Assembly (NCBI GenBank): GCA_937863625.1
Contig: CALMGO010000238.1
Coordinates: 1-6,660, forward strand
Direction: 5' to 3'
Length of the DNA: 6,660 nucleotides
DNA from: an uncultured bacterium
GTDB lineage: Bacteria > Planctomycetota > DG-23 > SLPQ01
The position numbers and the translations under genes were made by a program. A model generated the notes under the pieces. That model saw only the letters and a program-made list of their open reading frames with translations, was not told where the DNA came from and made no database searches. Shown one piece after another: positions 1-5,616 of the stretch (position 1 is the stretch's first letter; each line of letters begins with the position of its first letter).

Positions 1-20
1 CGGGCAAGGCCCGGCCCTTT
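1..20 (-). terminator. Probable rho-independent terminator of the hyd operon, cut by the window edge
   Basis: Positions 1-13 form a perfect 5-bp inverted repeat (CGGGC, loop AAG, GCCCG). Read on the minus strand, the operon's direction, the 3' flank of hydA runs AATAAAGGGC and then CGGGC-CTT-GCCCG to the edge. If the next bases outside the window are GCCC followed by Ts, the stem becomes 9 bp (GGGCCGGGC / GCCCGGCCC), a classic terminator. It starts about 30 nt after the hydA stop codon, a normal distance. The stem seen here is real. The full stem and T-run are inferred, because the 3' arm and tail lie outside. Confidence 0.5.
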
Positions 21-46
21 ATTCTTGTGCGCCTTAGTCCCGCTTC

Positions 47-1339
47 CTACACGAACTCCACTTTGAGCAGGTGGCATGAGCAGGATATGCACGGGTCGTA
101 CGCTCTGATGAGCATCTCCATCAGGAGTTCGATCTTGTCGTGCGGCTCCTTGATTATCTTGGGCGCAAGTTCGCGGATGTCCGCGTCCATATTCGCGAGG
201 TTCATCCCCGTCGGGATGATGAGGTTGGCGTCCTTTATGAAGCCGTTCTCGTACGTGTAGTCGTGGATGAGAAGCCCGCGCGGTACTTCGCATGCGCCTA
301 CGCCGCGTCCGCTCATCCGCGTCGGCTCGGCCGGCTGCTCGTTTACGTCGTAGTCCATCTCGAGGATCCTGTCGATGTAGGCGACAGCCTCCTCAAAGCA
401 GTGAACCGTCTCGACGACCTGCGCGTGGCTGAACATGAACGTGTTGTAACTGACCGGCTTGATCTTGAGCGCCTCGGCGGCCTTCTTGGCCCGCGGATGC
501 AGCTGGTCGTAGTTGTTGTTGAAACGCGCCAGAGCGCCTGCTATGTAGCTGTCGCGCGTCGCCGTGCAGTGCTTCGACGTCGAATGGTCGACCATCTTTT
601 CCTTGATGAGCGTCTTGTAGTCGAGGTTCTTGACGCCTTTTTTCGTGTCGCTCGAATAGATGTCGCCTTCGTAAAAAGCGTATTCGCTCGGATTCTTAAG
701 CGATACGAACTCCGTCTCGCGGTAGTATTCCGGCACTTTAAACGTCGCGAAGAGCTTCACCGTCTCGTCGATGTCGTCGCTGTAAGAGAGGATGGTTTCC
801 TTGAGCGCTTTGAGTTCCTTGACCGACGGATAGCGGCTGAAGCCGCCCGGAACCAGCGCTATCGGGTGAACATGCCTGCCGGCAATCGTCTCGCATATCG
901 TGTTGGCGAGCTTCTTGAGCCTGAGTGCGCGCTTTACGACCTCCGGCGCCGCCGTCGCCAGCGGTATCACGCTCGGCGCGCCGACGAAGTCCGGCGCCGT
1001 CAGAAAATACGTGTGCAGGATGTGGCTCTGGAGCTGCTCGGCGAAAAAGATGCACTTGCGCAAAAGGTGCGCCTGCTCGCTTAAGCTTATCCCCAGCGCC
1101 ATCTCCGTGCTCTGGAGGCTCGTGCATGTGTGGCCGACCGCGCAGATGCCGCATATACGGCTCGTAATCAGCTGCACTTCCTGCCACCTGCGTCCCTTGA
1201 GCATCGCCTCGAAAAACCTCGGTGACTCGACTATCTCCAGGCGCGCATCGATGATTTCGCCGTTCTTCGAGTTGACCACGATATTCCCGTGGCCCTCGAC
1301 GCGCGTAAGATGGTGTACGTTTACATTCAGATCCGTCAT
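47..1339 (-). CDS. hydA: Group 3b [NiFe] hydrogenase large (alpha) subunit, HydA
   Basis: This catalytic subunit carries the Ni-Fe(CN)2CO centre and performs reversible H2 cleavage in a soluble cytoplasmic complex. The protein has 430 residues, a usual length for group 3 large subunits. The N-terminal RVEGHG (13-18) is conserved. The L1 motif RICGICAVGH (61-70) supplies nickel ligands C63 and C66. GRGVGACEVPRG (344-355) and IIPTGMN (374-380) are family signatures, and the C-terminal L2 motif DPCISCSCH (415-423) supplies C417 and C420. Seven residues (LLKVEFV) follow His423; in this family such a tail is removed by a specific endopeptidase after Ni insertion. The ATG overlaps the hydD stop as ATGA, and a GGAGG lies about 7 nt upstream inside hydD, so translation is probably coupled. 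Group 3b assignment rests on the four-gene neighbourhood; the large subunit alone also resembles other group 3 (Mvh/Hox-like) enzymes. Sulfur reduction is known for some relatives but cannot be inferred here. Confidence 0.95.
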   Translation of the reverse strand: MTDLNVNVHHLTRVEGHGNIVVNSKNGEIIDARLEIVESPRFFEAMLKGRRWQEVQLITSRICGICAVGHTCTSLQSTEMALGISLSEQAHLLRKCIFFAEQLQSHILHTYFLTAPDFVGAPSVIPLATAAPEVVKRALRLKKLANTICETIAGRHVHPIALVPGGFSRYPSVKELKALKETILSYSDDIDETVKLFATFKVPEYYRETEFVSLKNPSEYAFYEGDIYSSDTKKGVKNLDYKTLIKEKMVDHSTSKHCTATRDSYIAGALARFNNNYDQLHPRAKKAAEALKIKPVSYNTFMFSHAQVVETVHCFEEAVAYIDRILEMDYDVNEQPAEPTRMSGRGVGACEVPRGLLIHDYTYENGFIKDANLIIPTGMNLANMDADIRELAPKIIKEPHDKIELLMEMLIRAYDPCISCSCHLLKVEFV

Positions 1340-2076
1340 TTGGAAACCTCCGACAGGCCGTCGAACATCCTGAATTCTTTAAGTACTTCCGCCACGCTCA
1401 AACCCTTCTCCTCGAGAAGATCCTTCTGCGCGTTTGTGTTCGGGTCGGTTATAAGACCGCGGCAGCCTATGCACTTGTTCCCGTACGACGGACAAAGCGC
1501 TCCGCAGCCCGCCCTCGTGACCGGTCCCAGGCACATCATGCCCTTGTCAAATACGCATACGTTCTCGGCCAGTTTGCACTCGACGCATACCGGATAGTCC
1601 GGGATGTTCGGCGTCTTGCCCAGCAGAAGCGACGTAATGACCTCGAGCATCTCTTTCTTCGACACCGGGCAGCCGTGTATCGCTGCGTCGACCTTTACCA
1701 CCTGGTCGACCTGCATCGTCGGCACCGTGTCGTAAAAATCCCACCTCTCGCCGTACACGTACTTGCGCACGTCTTCGAGCGGCTGGAAATTCTTAATCGC
1801 GTTTATCCCCCCTATCGTCGCGCACGCGCCGAAAGCGACAAGAATCTTCGTCTTCTCGCGGATGCTCTTGATGCGCTCGATGTCGGAGTGGGTCGTTATC
1901 GAACCCTCGATGAACGCCACGTCGTACTCGTCCGAGGTGACCTCTTTCATCGCCTCGCGAAATTTCACTATCTCCACGGCTCCCAGCAGGTTGAGAAGTT
2001 CGTCCTCCAGGTTCAGAAACATCAACTGGCAGCCTTCGCAACTCGTGAAACTGAAAAATGCGACTTTCGGCTTCAT
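1336..2076 (-). CDS. hydD: Group 3b [NiFe] hydrogenase small (delta) subunit, HydD
   Basis: This electron-transfer small subunit pairs with HydA and passes electrons between the NiFe site and the HydB/HydG module. It has 246 residues, typical of the short group 3 type. There is no twin-arginine signal, so it is cytoplasmic. The proximal [4Fe-4S] ligands are visible as CEGC (C13, C16), GAC (C85) and GCPV (C136). The C-terminal half has eight more cysteines (C164, C167, C174, C182, C191, C195, C202, C205), including CVEC and the CIGC ending, enough for two further [4Fe-4S] clusters. The ATG is 1 nt after the hydG stop and is led by a GGGAGGG tract about 9 nt upstream. The gene overlaps hydA by 4 bp (ATGA). 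MvhG-type F420-reducing partners look similar, but the hydG/hydB neighbours favour the NAD(P)-linked group 3b enzyme. Confidence 0.94.
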   Translation of the reverse strand: MKPKVAFFSFTSCEGCQLMFLNLEDELLNLLGAVEIVKFREAMKEVTSDEYDVAFIEGSITTHSDIERIKSIREKTKILVAFGACATIGGINAIKNFQPLEDVRKYVYGERWDFYDTVPTMQVDQVVKVDAAIHGCPVSKKEMLEVITSLLLGKTPNIPDYPVCVECKLAENVCVFDKGMMCLGPVTRAGCGALCPSYGNKCIGCRGLITDPNTNAQKDLLEEKGLSVAEVLKEFRMFDGLSEVSK

Positions 2077-2077
2077 T

Positions 2078-2926
2078 CTATATGCCCTCCCTCAGGCGCT
2101 TTATCTGGGCGTAACTGAAGACCGGGCCTTCCTTGCAGACGTAGACGTTGCCTATCTGGCAATGCCCGCACTTGCCTACGCCGCACTTCATCCGCCTCTC
2201 CAGGCTGCAGAGTATCCGCGACTCCGGAATCCCCATCGACAGCGCCTCGAGTATCGCGTACTTGTACATTACAGGCGGCCCGATGATTACCGCGTATGTC
2301 TTCGAGGGGTCGACCTTCACGTGGCGGAAAAGCGTCGTGATAACGCCCTTGTTGCCCTTCCACGCGTCGTCCGGACGGTCGACCGTTATGTGAAACGCGC
2401 AGTCGGGTCTCGCCTCCCACTCCGAAAGGTCTTCCTTGAACAGAAGCTCCGAAGGATTCCTCGCGCCGTACAGTATCGTCACGTCGCCGTAGTCGCGCCT
2501 CTTGTCGAGGACATACTTTATCACTCCGCGCGCTGGCGCCAGGCCCAGGCCGCCCGCCACAAACAGCACGTCATGCCCCTTCATCGCCTCCATGTCAAAA
2601 CCGTTGCCGTACGGCCCGCGCATCCCCAGCGTCGCCCCGGCCTCCATCTGGTGCATGAGGTTGGTCACGCTGCCCACGTTTCTCACGCACATCTCGAAGC
2701 TGTCTTCCTGCGTCGGCGAAGAGCATATCGATATGGGCGCCTCGCCCGCTCCGAAAACGCTGATCTCGACGAACTGCCCGGGCTTTTGCCCCAGCGGCTT
2801 GCCGCCTTCGAGCACCACGCGGAAATACTTCTCCTTGGCAGTAAGCATTTTCGCCGCGACTATCTTGCCTATCGTCGGCTGAAAAATCGATCCCGCCTGC
2901 GGCGTGTTTTTTTCTTTTACCGTCAT
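2078..2926 (-). CDS. hydG: Group 3b hydrogenase FAD/NAD(P)-binding (gamma) subunit, HydG
   Basis: This diaphorase subunit exchanges electrons between the hydrogenase FeS chain and NAD(P)(H) through FAD. It has 282 residues and the ferredoxin-NADP reductase-like fold order. An FAD-binding beta-barrel comes first, with PGQFVEI (49-55) and GEAPISICSSP (61-71). The nucleotide-binding domain follows, with VAGGLGLAPARG (123-134) and IIGPP (214-218). A C-terminal [2Fe-2S] motif uses C248, C253, C256 and C264 (CGVGKCGHC...C), as in PyrK and the sulfhydrogenase gamma subunit. The start ATG overlaps the hydB stop as ATGA and a GGGGAG lies about 8 nt upstream, so translation is likely coupled. NAD versus NADP preference cannot be read reliably by eye. 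A PyrK or sulfite-reductase (AsrB) role is possible for an isolated homologue, but the position inside hydB-hydD-hydA argues against it. Confidence 0.93.
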   Translation of the reverse strand: MTVKEKNTPQAGSIFQPTIGKIVAAKMLTAKEKYFRVVLEGGKPLGQKPGQFVEISVFGAGEAPISICSSPTQEDSFEMCVRNVGSVTNLMHQMEAGATLGMRGPYGNGFDMEAMKGHDVLFVAGGLGLAPARGVIKYVLDKRRDYGDVTILYGARNPSELLFKEDLSEWEARPDCAFHITVDRPDDAWKGNKGVITTLFRHVKVDPSKTYAVIIGPPVMYKYAILEALSMGIPESRILCSLERRMKCGVGKCGHCQIGNVYVCKEGPVFSYAQIKRLREGI

Positions 2927-3957
2927 TTCGCACGCTCCCCTGCAAGTTGCGTGTAAACTTCAACAGAGCTTATCTTCACAAGACAGTTGCGGTCGCACCG
3001 GCCGCAGCCGACGCAGCCCGATTTGCCGTATCGTTCGAGAAGCCATTTGCCCTTGCGGTTGAACCTGTGCCTCAACCGCGCGCTCCTGGCCTTGCGGAAA
3101 TTCTCCCCGCCCGCCACCTCGGCGAATTCGTCAAGCTGGCAGCTGTCCCAGATGCGCTTGCGCTCGCCGTCCACGAGGTTCGACGCTACTTCGTCGCGCA
3201 CCGTGAAGCAGTAGCACGTCGGGCATGTCGTGTTGCACGAACCGCAAGAAAGGCATTTCCGTGCGATCGCCTCCCACACGAGGCTGTCGTCGCTGGCGCC
3301 GAGTATCTCAGGGAGAAATTTCGTGTCGTAAGGTATGCGGTTGACGAAGCTCTTCTCCTTGCCGTTCTGCCACTCCTGGAGAGCCTTCAGGTCGTCCGCG
3401 GACGCCTCCGAAGCCTGCGCCCCCGCTACGAGCAGCGCCTCGCCCGCCTCGGTGCCCACCTCGACGAAGTACTTGTCGCCGAGGTCCGTGAGCATCAGGT
3501 CAAAGCCCGCCGTCGCGTTGTAACTCTTCATGTCCTTGCAGAAGCTGAATTCGTCGCACGGCTTTGCGCAGTTCATGCCTATGATGACGGCCTTCTTGCG
3601 CTTGGACAGATAGTTGGGGTCGGCGGGGTCCTCGGCGAATACCACGTCCAGAAGCCACGTCGCCGCGACGTCGCACGGATGCATGCCGAAGATGATCTTC
3701 GGCGCCGATTCCACGACCGCCTCGGCTGACGGCTTCTCGCCGAGTTTGAACTTGAGCACCGTCTCGTTCTGCGGGTAGAAATACTTTCTCGGCGACAGCA
3801 TCGTGATGTTGTAGTCGAGCGCGACCTCGTCGAAACTATCGACCTCGGCAAACGCGTATTTTATGCCCTTCTTTGTGGGGGCGACGACCACGTTTTCCGC
3901 AAGCAGCGCCTCGACGAAGGCCCGCAGGTCATCCTTCTTGATTATCTTGGGAAGCAT
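2923..3957 (-). CDS. hydB: Group 3b hydrogenase ferredoxin-like (beta) subunit, HydB
   Basis: This iron-sulfur subunit, related to anaerobic sulfite reductase subunit A, relays electrons between HydD and HydG. It has 344 residues. The N-terminal part includes GMHPCDVAA (91-99) and a CAKPCDEFSFC stretch (130-140), both typical of this family. The first ferredoxin-type motif is C235, C238, C241, C245, followed by the characteristic PTCYCF (246-251). The second is C315, C318, C321, C325 (CVGCGRCDRNC). The usual proline after the fourth cysteine of the second motif is replaced by Leu326. The ATG at 3957 has an AAAGG element about 8 nt upstream in the 40-bp gap after the receiver gene, and no extra gene fits in that gap. 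The 3' end overlaps hydG by 4 bp. AsrA of a dissimilatory sulfite reductase is the main alternative, rejected because the neighbours are hydrogenase subunits and no asrC is present. Confidence 0.91.
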   Translation of the reverse strand: MLPKIIKKDDLRAFVEALLAENVVVAPTKKGIKYAFAEVDSFDEVALDYNITMLSPRKYFYPQNETVLKFKLGEKPSAEAVVESAPKIIFGMHPCDVAATWLLDVVFAEDPADPNYLSKRKKAVIIGMNCAKPCDEFSFCKDMKSYNATAGFDLMLTDLGDKYFVEVGTEAGEALLVAGAQASEASADDLKALQEWQNGKEKSFVNRIPYDTKFLPEILGASDDSLVWEAIARKCLSCGSCNTTCPTCYCFTVRDEVASNLVDGERKRIWDSCQLDEFAEVAGGENFRKARSARLRHRFNRKGKWLLERYGKSGCVGCGRCDRNCLVKISSVEVYTQLAGERAK

Positions 3958-3997
3958 AGCCCTACCTTTCCGCTATCGCAATTGGCCGCTGAGCCAC

Positions 3998-4396
3998 CTA
4001 TTTCGCGCCGAGCAACTCGGCCGTTTTCGCAAGCAACGCCTTCGGCTCGAGCGGCTTTTCCATAAAGCCGTCCACCGGCAGATAATCGCCGTCTGTCTCC
4101 GCGCCGAACTTGAAACCGCTCTTTTGCCCCACCGCCGTCAGCACGAGGATCTTTATGTTCTTCGTGCCTTCGTCTTTCCTCAGTTCGTAGGCGACGTGAA
4201 AACCTTCCGTCTCCTTGTCCATCATCACGTCCAGAACCACCAGCGCCGGCTTGACCTCTTTGGCCTTCGCAAGACCTTCGGTCCCGTTGGACGCCGTCAC
4301 TACTTTGTATCCGGCCGTTTCCAGGATGGTCTTAGTCGTCTCTACGATGTCCGGATCGTCGTCCACAACCAGAATCGTTTTTCCTGCCGACATCAT
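3998..4396 (-). CDS. Stand-alone response-regulator receiver protein at the head of the hydrogenase operon
   Basis: This 132-residue single-domain CheY-like protein has no DNA-binding or enzymatic output domain. The acidic pair D12/D13 sits in ILVVDDDPD, the phospho-acceptor is D56 in LVVLDVMM, the switch threonine is T87 in ILVLTA, and the conserved lysine is K114 in FMEKP. T87 to K114 is 27 residues, about five longer than in CheY, because of an insert around GQKSGFKFGAETDGDYLPVD. By family knowledge it should take phosphate from a histidine kinase and act by protein-protein contact; no kinase is in the window. It lies 40 bp before hydB on the same strand, so it is probably the first gene of the hydrogenase operon. 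The start is ATG 4396 or the adjacent ATG 4393. GAGG at 4402-4405 is 5 nt from the first and 8 nt from the second, so the second fits slightly better. Its partner and effect are unknown. Confidence 0.9.
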   Translation of the reverse strand: MMSAGKTILVVDDDPDIVETTKTILETAGYKVVTASNGTEGLAKAKEVKPALVVLDVMMDKETEGFHVAYELRKDEGTKNIKILVLTAVGQKSGFKFGAETDGDYLPVDGFMEKPLEPKALLAKTAELLGAK

Positions 4397-4460
4397 TCGC
4401 TCCTCACAGTCAGTGCCGTTTCAAGCGACATTTACGTGCGTGCCCGTTGGGGGCGCTTTA

Positions 4461-4478
4461 TTGTGATACTTTTCACAA
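4461..4478. promoter_or_regulatory. CRP/FNR-type palindromic operator, TGTGA-N6-TCACA
   Basis: TTGTGA (4461-4466), a 6-bp spacer, and TCACAA (4473-4478) form a perfect 6+6 inverted repeat matching the core TGTGA-N6-TCACA bound by CRP-type dimers. It is centred about 73 bp upstream of the receiver gene start, in the only sizeable intergenic region of the window. By family knowledge, a CRP/FNR superfamily regulator (cAMP, redox, CO or other signal) would bind such a site. The half-site is closer to CRP (TGTGA) than to FNR (TTGAT). Whether it activates or represses depends on which promoter is used. If the start lies about 40-50 bp downstream, it is in a class II activator position. If the upstream promoter at 4532-4559 is used, it lies inside the transcript and would act as a roadblock. 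Confidence 0.6.
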
Positions 4479-4493
4479 CTGGCGTTAAACGTC

Positions 4494-4520
4494 TTTCGGC
4501 ACCATGAACGCTTGCCGAAA
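4494..4520 (-). repeat. 8-bp perfect inverted repeat (possible hairpin) between hypE and the receiver gene
   Basis: TTTCGGCA (4494-4501) and TGCCGAAA (4513-4520) are exact reverse complements separated by 11 nt. Read as minus-strand RNA this gives a hairpin about 90 nt after the hypE stop. It is followed by GACGTTT rather than a T-run, so it is a poor intrinsic terminator. It could be a weak hypE terminator or processing site, a 5' leader structure of the receiver-hyd transcript, or a second operator. The repeat itself is certain and its function is not known. Confidence 0.4.
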
Positions 4521-4531
4521 TGAGAACGCCT

Positions 4532-4559
4532 ATTTTGGCAATGAGTCTCCCGCTGTCAA
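4532..4559 (-). promoter_or_regulatory. Candidate sigma-70-type promoter for the receiver-hydBGDA operon
   Basis: On the minus strand a perfect -35 hexamer TTGACA (4559-4554) is followed after 16 bp by CAAAAT (4537-4532), which matches 4 of 6 bases of TATAAT. Transcription would start near 4525 and give a leader of about 130 nt containing both the hairpin at 4494-4520 and the CRP-type palindrome. A weaker alternative is TTAACG (4488-4483), 17 bp, CACAAT (4465-4460), whose core overlaps the palindrome. Another weak option is a -10 near 4429-4434. The real start cannot be chosen by eye. Confidence 0.35.
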
Positions 4560-4611
4560 TAACTTATAGCGTGCCGCCTCGAAAAATATCGCGGAAGAGC
4601 GTTCCTGATTT

Positions 4612-5616
4612 TCAGCATATCCGCGGCGCATCTTCGCCGTACGGAATCTCCAGTATCCGCGTGCCGCCGCCGGAAACTCTGATCGTCACGCCGCCGCCGG
4701 ATTTCACGCGCCCTATCACAGCCGGCCGCGCGCCCGCGGCAGCAAGGACAGCCAGAGCCTTCGCTTCGTTTCCGTCTTTCACGATTGCGACGAGTTTGCC
4801 TTCGTTGGCCAGCGTCAAAACGTCAAGCCCGAGCATCTCCGCCGCAAACGCAACCGCCGAATCCACCGGCACCGCGCGCTCGTCAATCTCAATGGCCACG
4901 CCGCTTGCAGCCGCTATCGTATTAAGCGACATCGCAAGCCCGCCGCGTGTCGGATCGTTTAATACATGTACGCCGTTGCCAATCTCGCTCACAAGCGCCG
5001 ACGTCATGTGATTCAGCGGGGCAGCGTCGCTTTCAACAGTCGTCTCAAATGCCAGCCCCTCGCGTTGCGCAAGAACGGCAATGGCATGATTTCCAACAGC
5101 CCCGCTTACAATCACGACGTCGCCCGCGCGCGCGCCGCCAAGCGAAATCTCAACGCCGTCGGCAATCTCGCCGATGCCGCTCGTGTTTATAAAAATCCCG
5201 TCAGCAGAGCCGCGTTCGACGACCTTCGTGTCGCCGGTTGCGATTTTTATTTCCGCTTCGCGCGCGGCCGCCGCAATGCTCGAAACAATTTTGCGAAATG
5301 TCGAAACCAAAAGCCCCTCTTCAATGATAATCCCGAGCGAAATCGCAATCGGTTTTGCCCCGCGCATTGCAAGGTCGTTGACAGTTCCGCAGACGGCAAG
5401 GCGTCCGACGTCGCCGCCGGGGAAAAAGAGCGGCTTGACGACGAAACTGTCCGTCGTAAATGCAATGCGGCCTTGGACTTGGAGCACGACCGAATCGTCG
5501 AGGCTGCCTGTCGCCGTGTCACCCAATCCCACAAGTATAACGTCACGCACGAGTTGCGTCGTCATCTCGCCGCCGCCGCCGTGGGCGAGGAGGATTTTTT
5601 CGTCGTCTTTCATCAC
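4612..5616 (-). CDS. hypE: Hydrogenase maturation protein HypE (carbamoyl dehydratase)
   Basis: HypE takes the carbamoyl group delivered by HypF onto its C-terminal cysteine and dehydrates it with ATP to a thiocyanate, giving the CN ligands of the NiFe-site iron. The protein has 334 residues, the family's usual size. It belongs to the PurM-like ATP-binding fold, with HGGGGE (12-17), the acidic pair D40/D41, PGGDVGRLAVCGTVNDLAM (66-84), GDTKVVERG (128-136) and DPTRGG (221-226). It ends in PRIC (331-334), so the essential terminal Cys334 is present. Two starts are possible: GTG at 5616, overlapping the hypD stop by 4 bp (GTGA), or ATG at 5613, overlapping by 1 bp (TGATG). An AAAGG lies 6 nt before the GTG and 9 nt before the ATG, so either works. 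Coupling to hypD fits the HypD-HypE interaction. No convincing terminator follows the stop codon. Confidence 0.96.
   Translation of the reverse strand: MMKDDEKILLAHGGGGEMTTQLVRDVILVGLGDTATGSLDDSVVLQVQGRIAFTTDSFVVKPLFFPGGDVGRLAVCGTVNDLAMRGAKPIAISLGIIIEEGLLVSTFRKIVSSIAAAAREAEIKIATGDTKVVERGSADGIFINTSGIGEIADGVEISLGGARAGDVVIVSGAVGNHAIAVLAQREGLAFETTVESDAAPLNHMTSALVSEIGNGVHVLNDPTRGGLAMSLNTIAAASGVAIEIDERAVPVDSAVAFAAEMLGLDVLTLANEGKLVAIVKDGNEAKALAVLAAAGARPAVIGRVKSGGGVTIRVSGGGTRILEIPYGEDAPRIC

Noticed and set aside
140..1084. 314-residue plus-strand open frame inside hydA
   Set aside because: Antisense shadow of the large subunit with Arg/Val-rich low-complexity composition and no family motif.
1763..2956. 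397-residue plus-strand open frame across hydD and hydG
   Set aside because: It is antisense to two genes with complete conserved motifs, is rich in Arg, His and Leu as antisense translations of GC-rich genes are, and shows no recognisable domain.
2947..3729. 260-residue plus-strand open frame inside hydB
   Set aside because: Antisense to cysteine-motif-bearing hydB; no domain or ribosome site supports it.
2923..3957. Anaerobic sulfite reductase AsrA/AsrB for the hydB and hydG products
   Set aside because: The folds are shared, but the genes are directly coupled to NiFe small and large subunits and no asrC is present.
4494..4520. Strong rho-independent terminator for hypE
   Set aside because: The 8-bp stem has an 11-nt loop and no T-run afterwards, so it is listed only as an inverted repeat.
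4397..4611. Sigma-54 (-24/-12) promoter
   Set aside because: TGGCA-like words occur, but none is followed at the correct spacing by TTGCA-type sequence on either strand.
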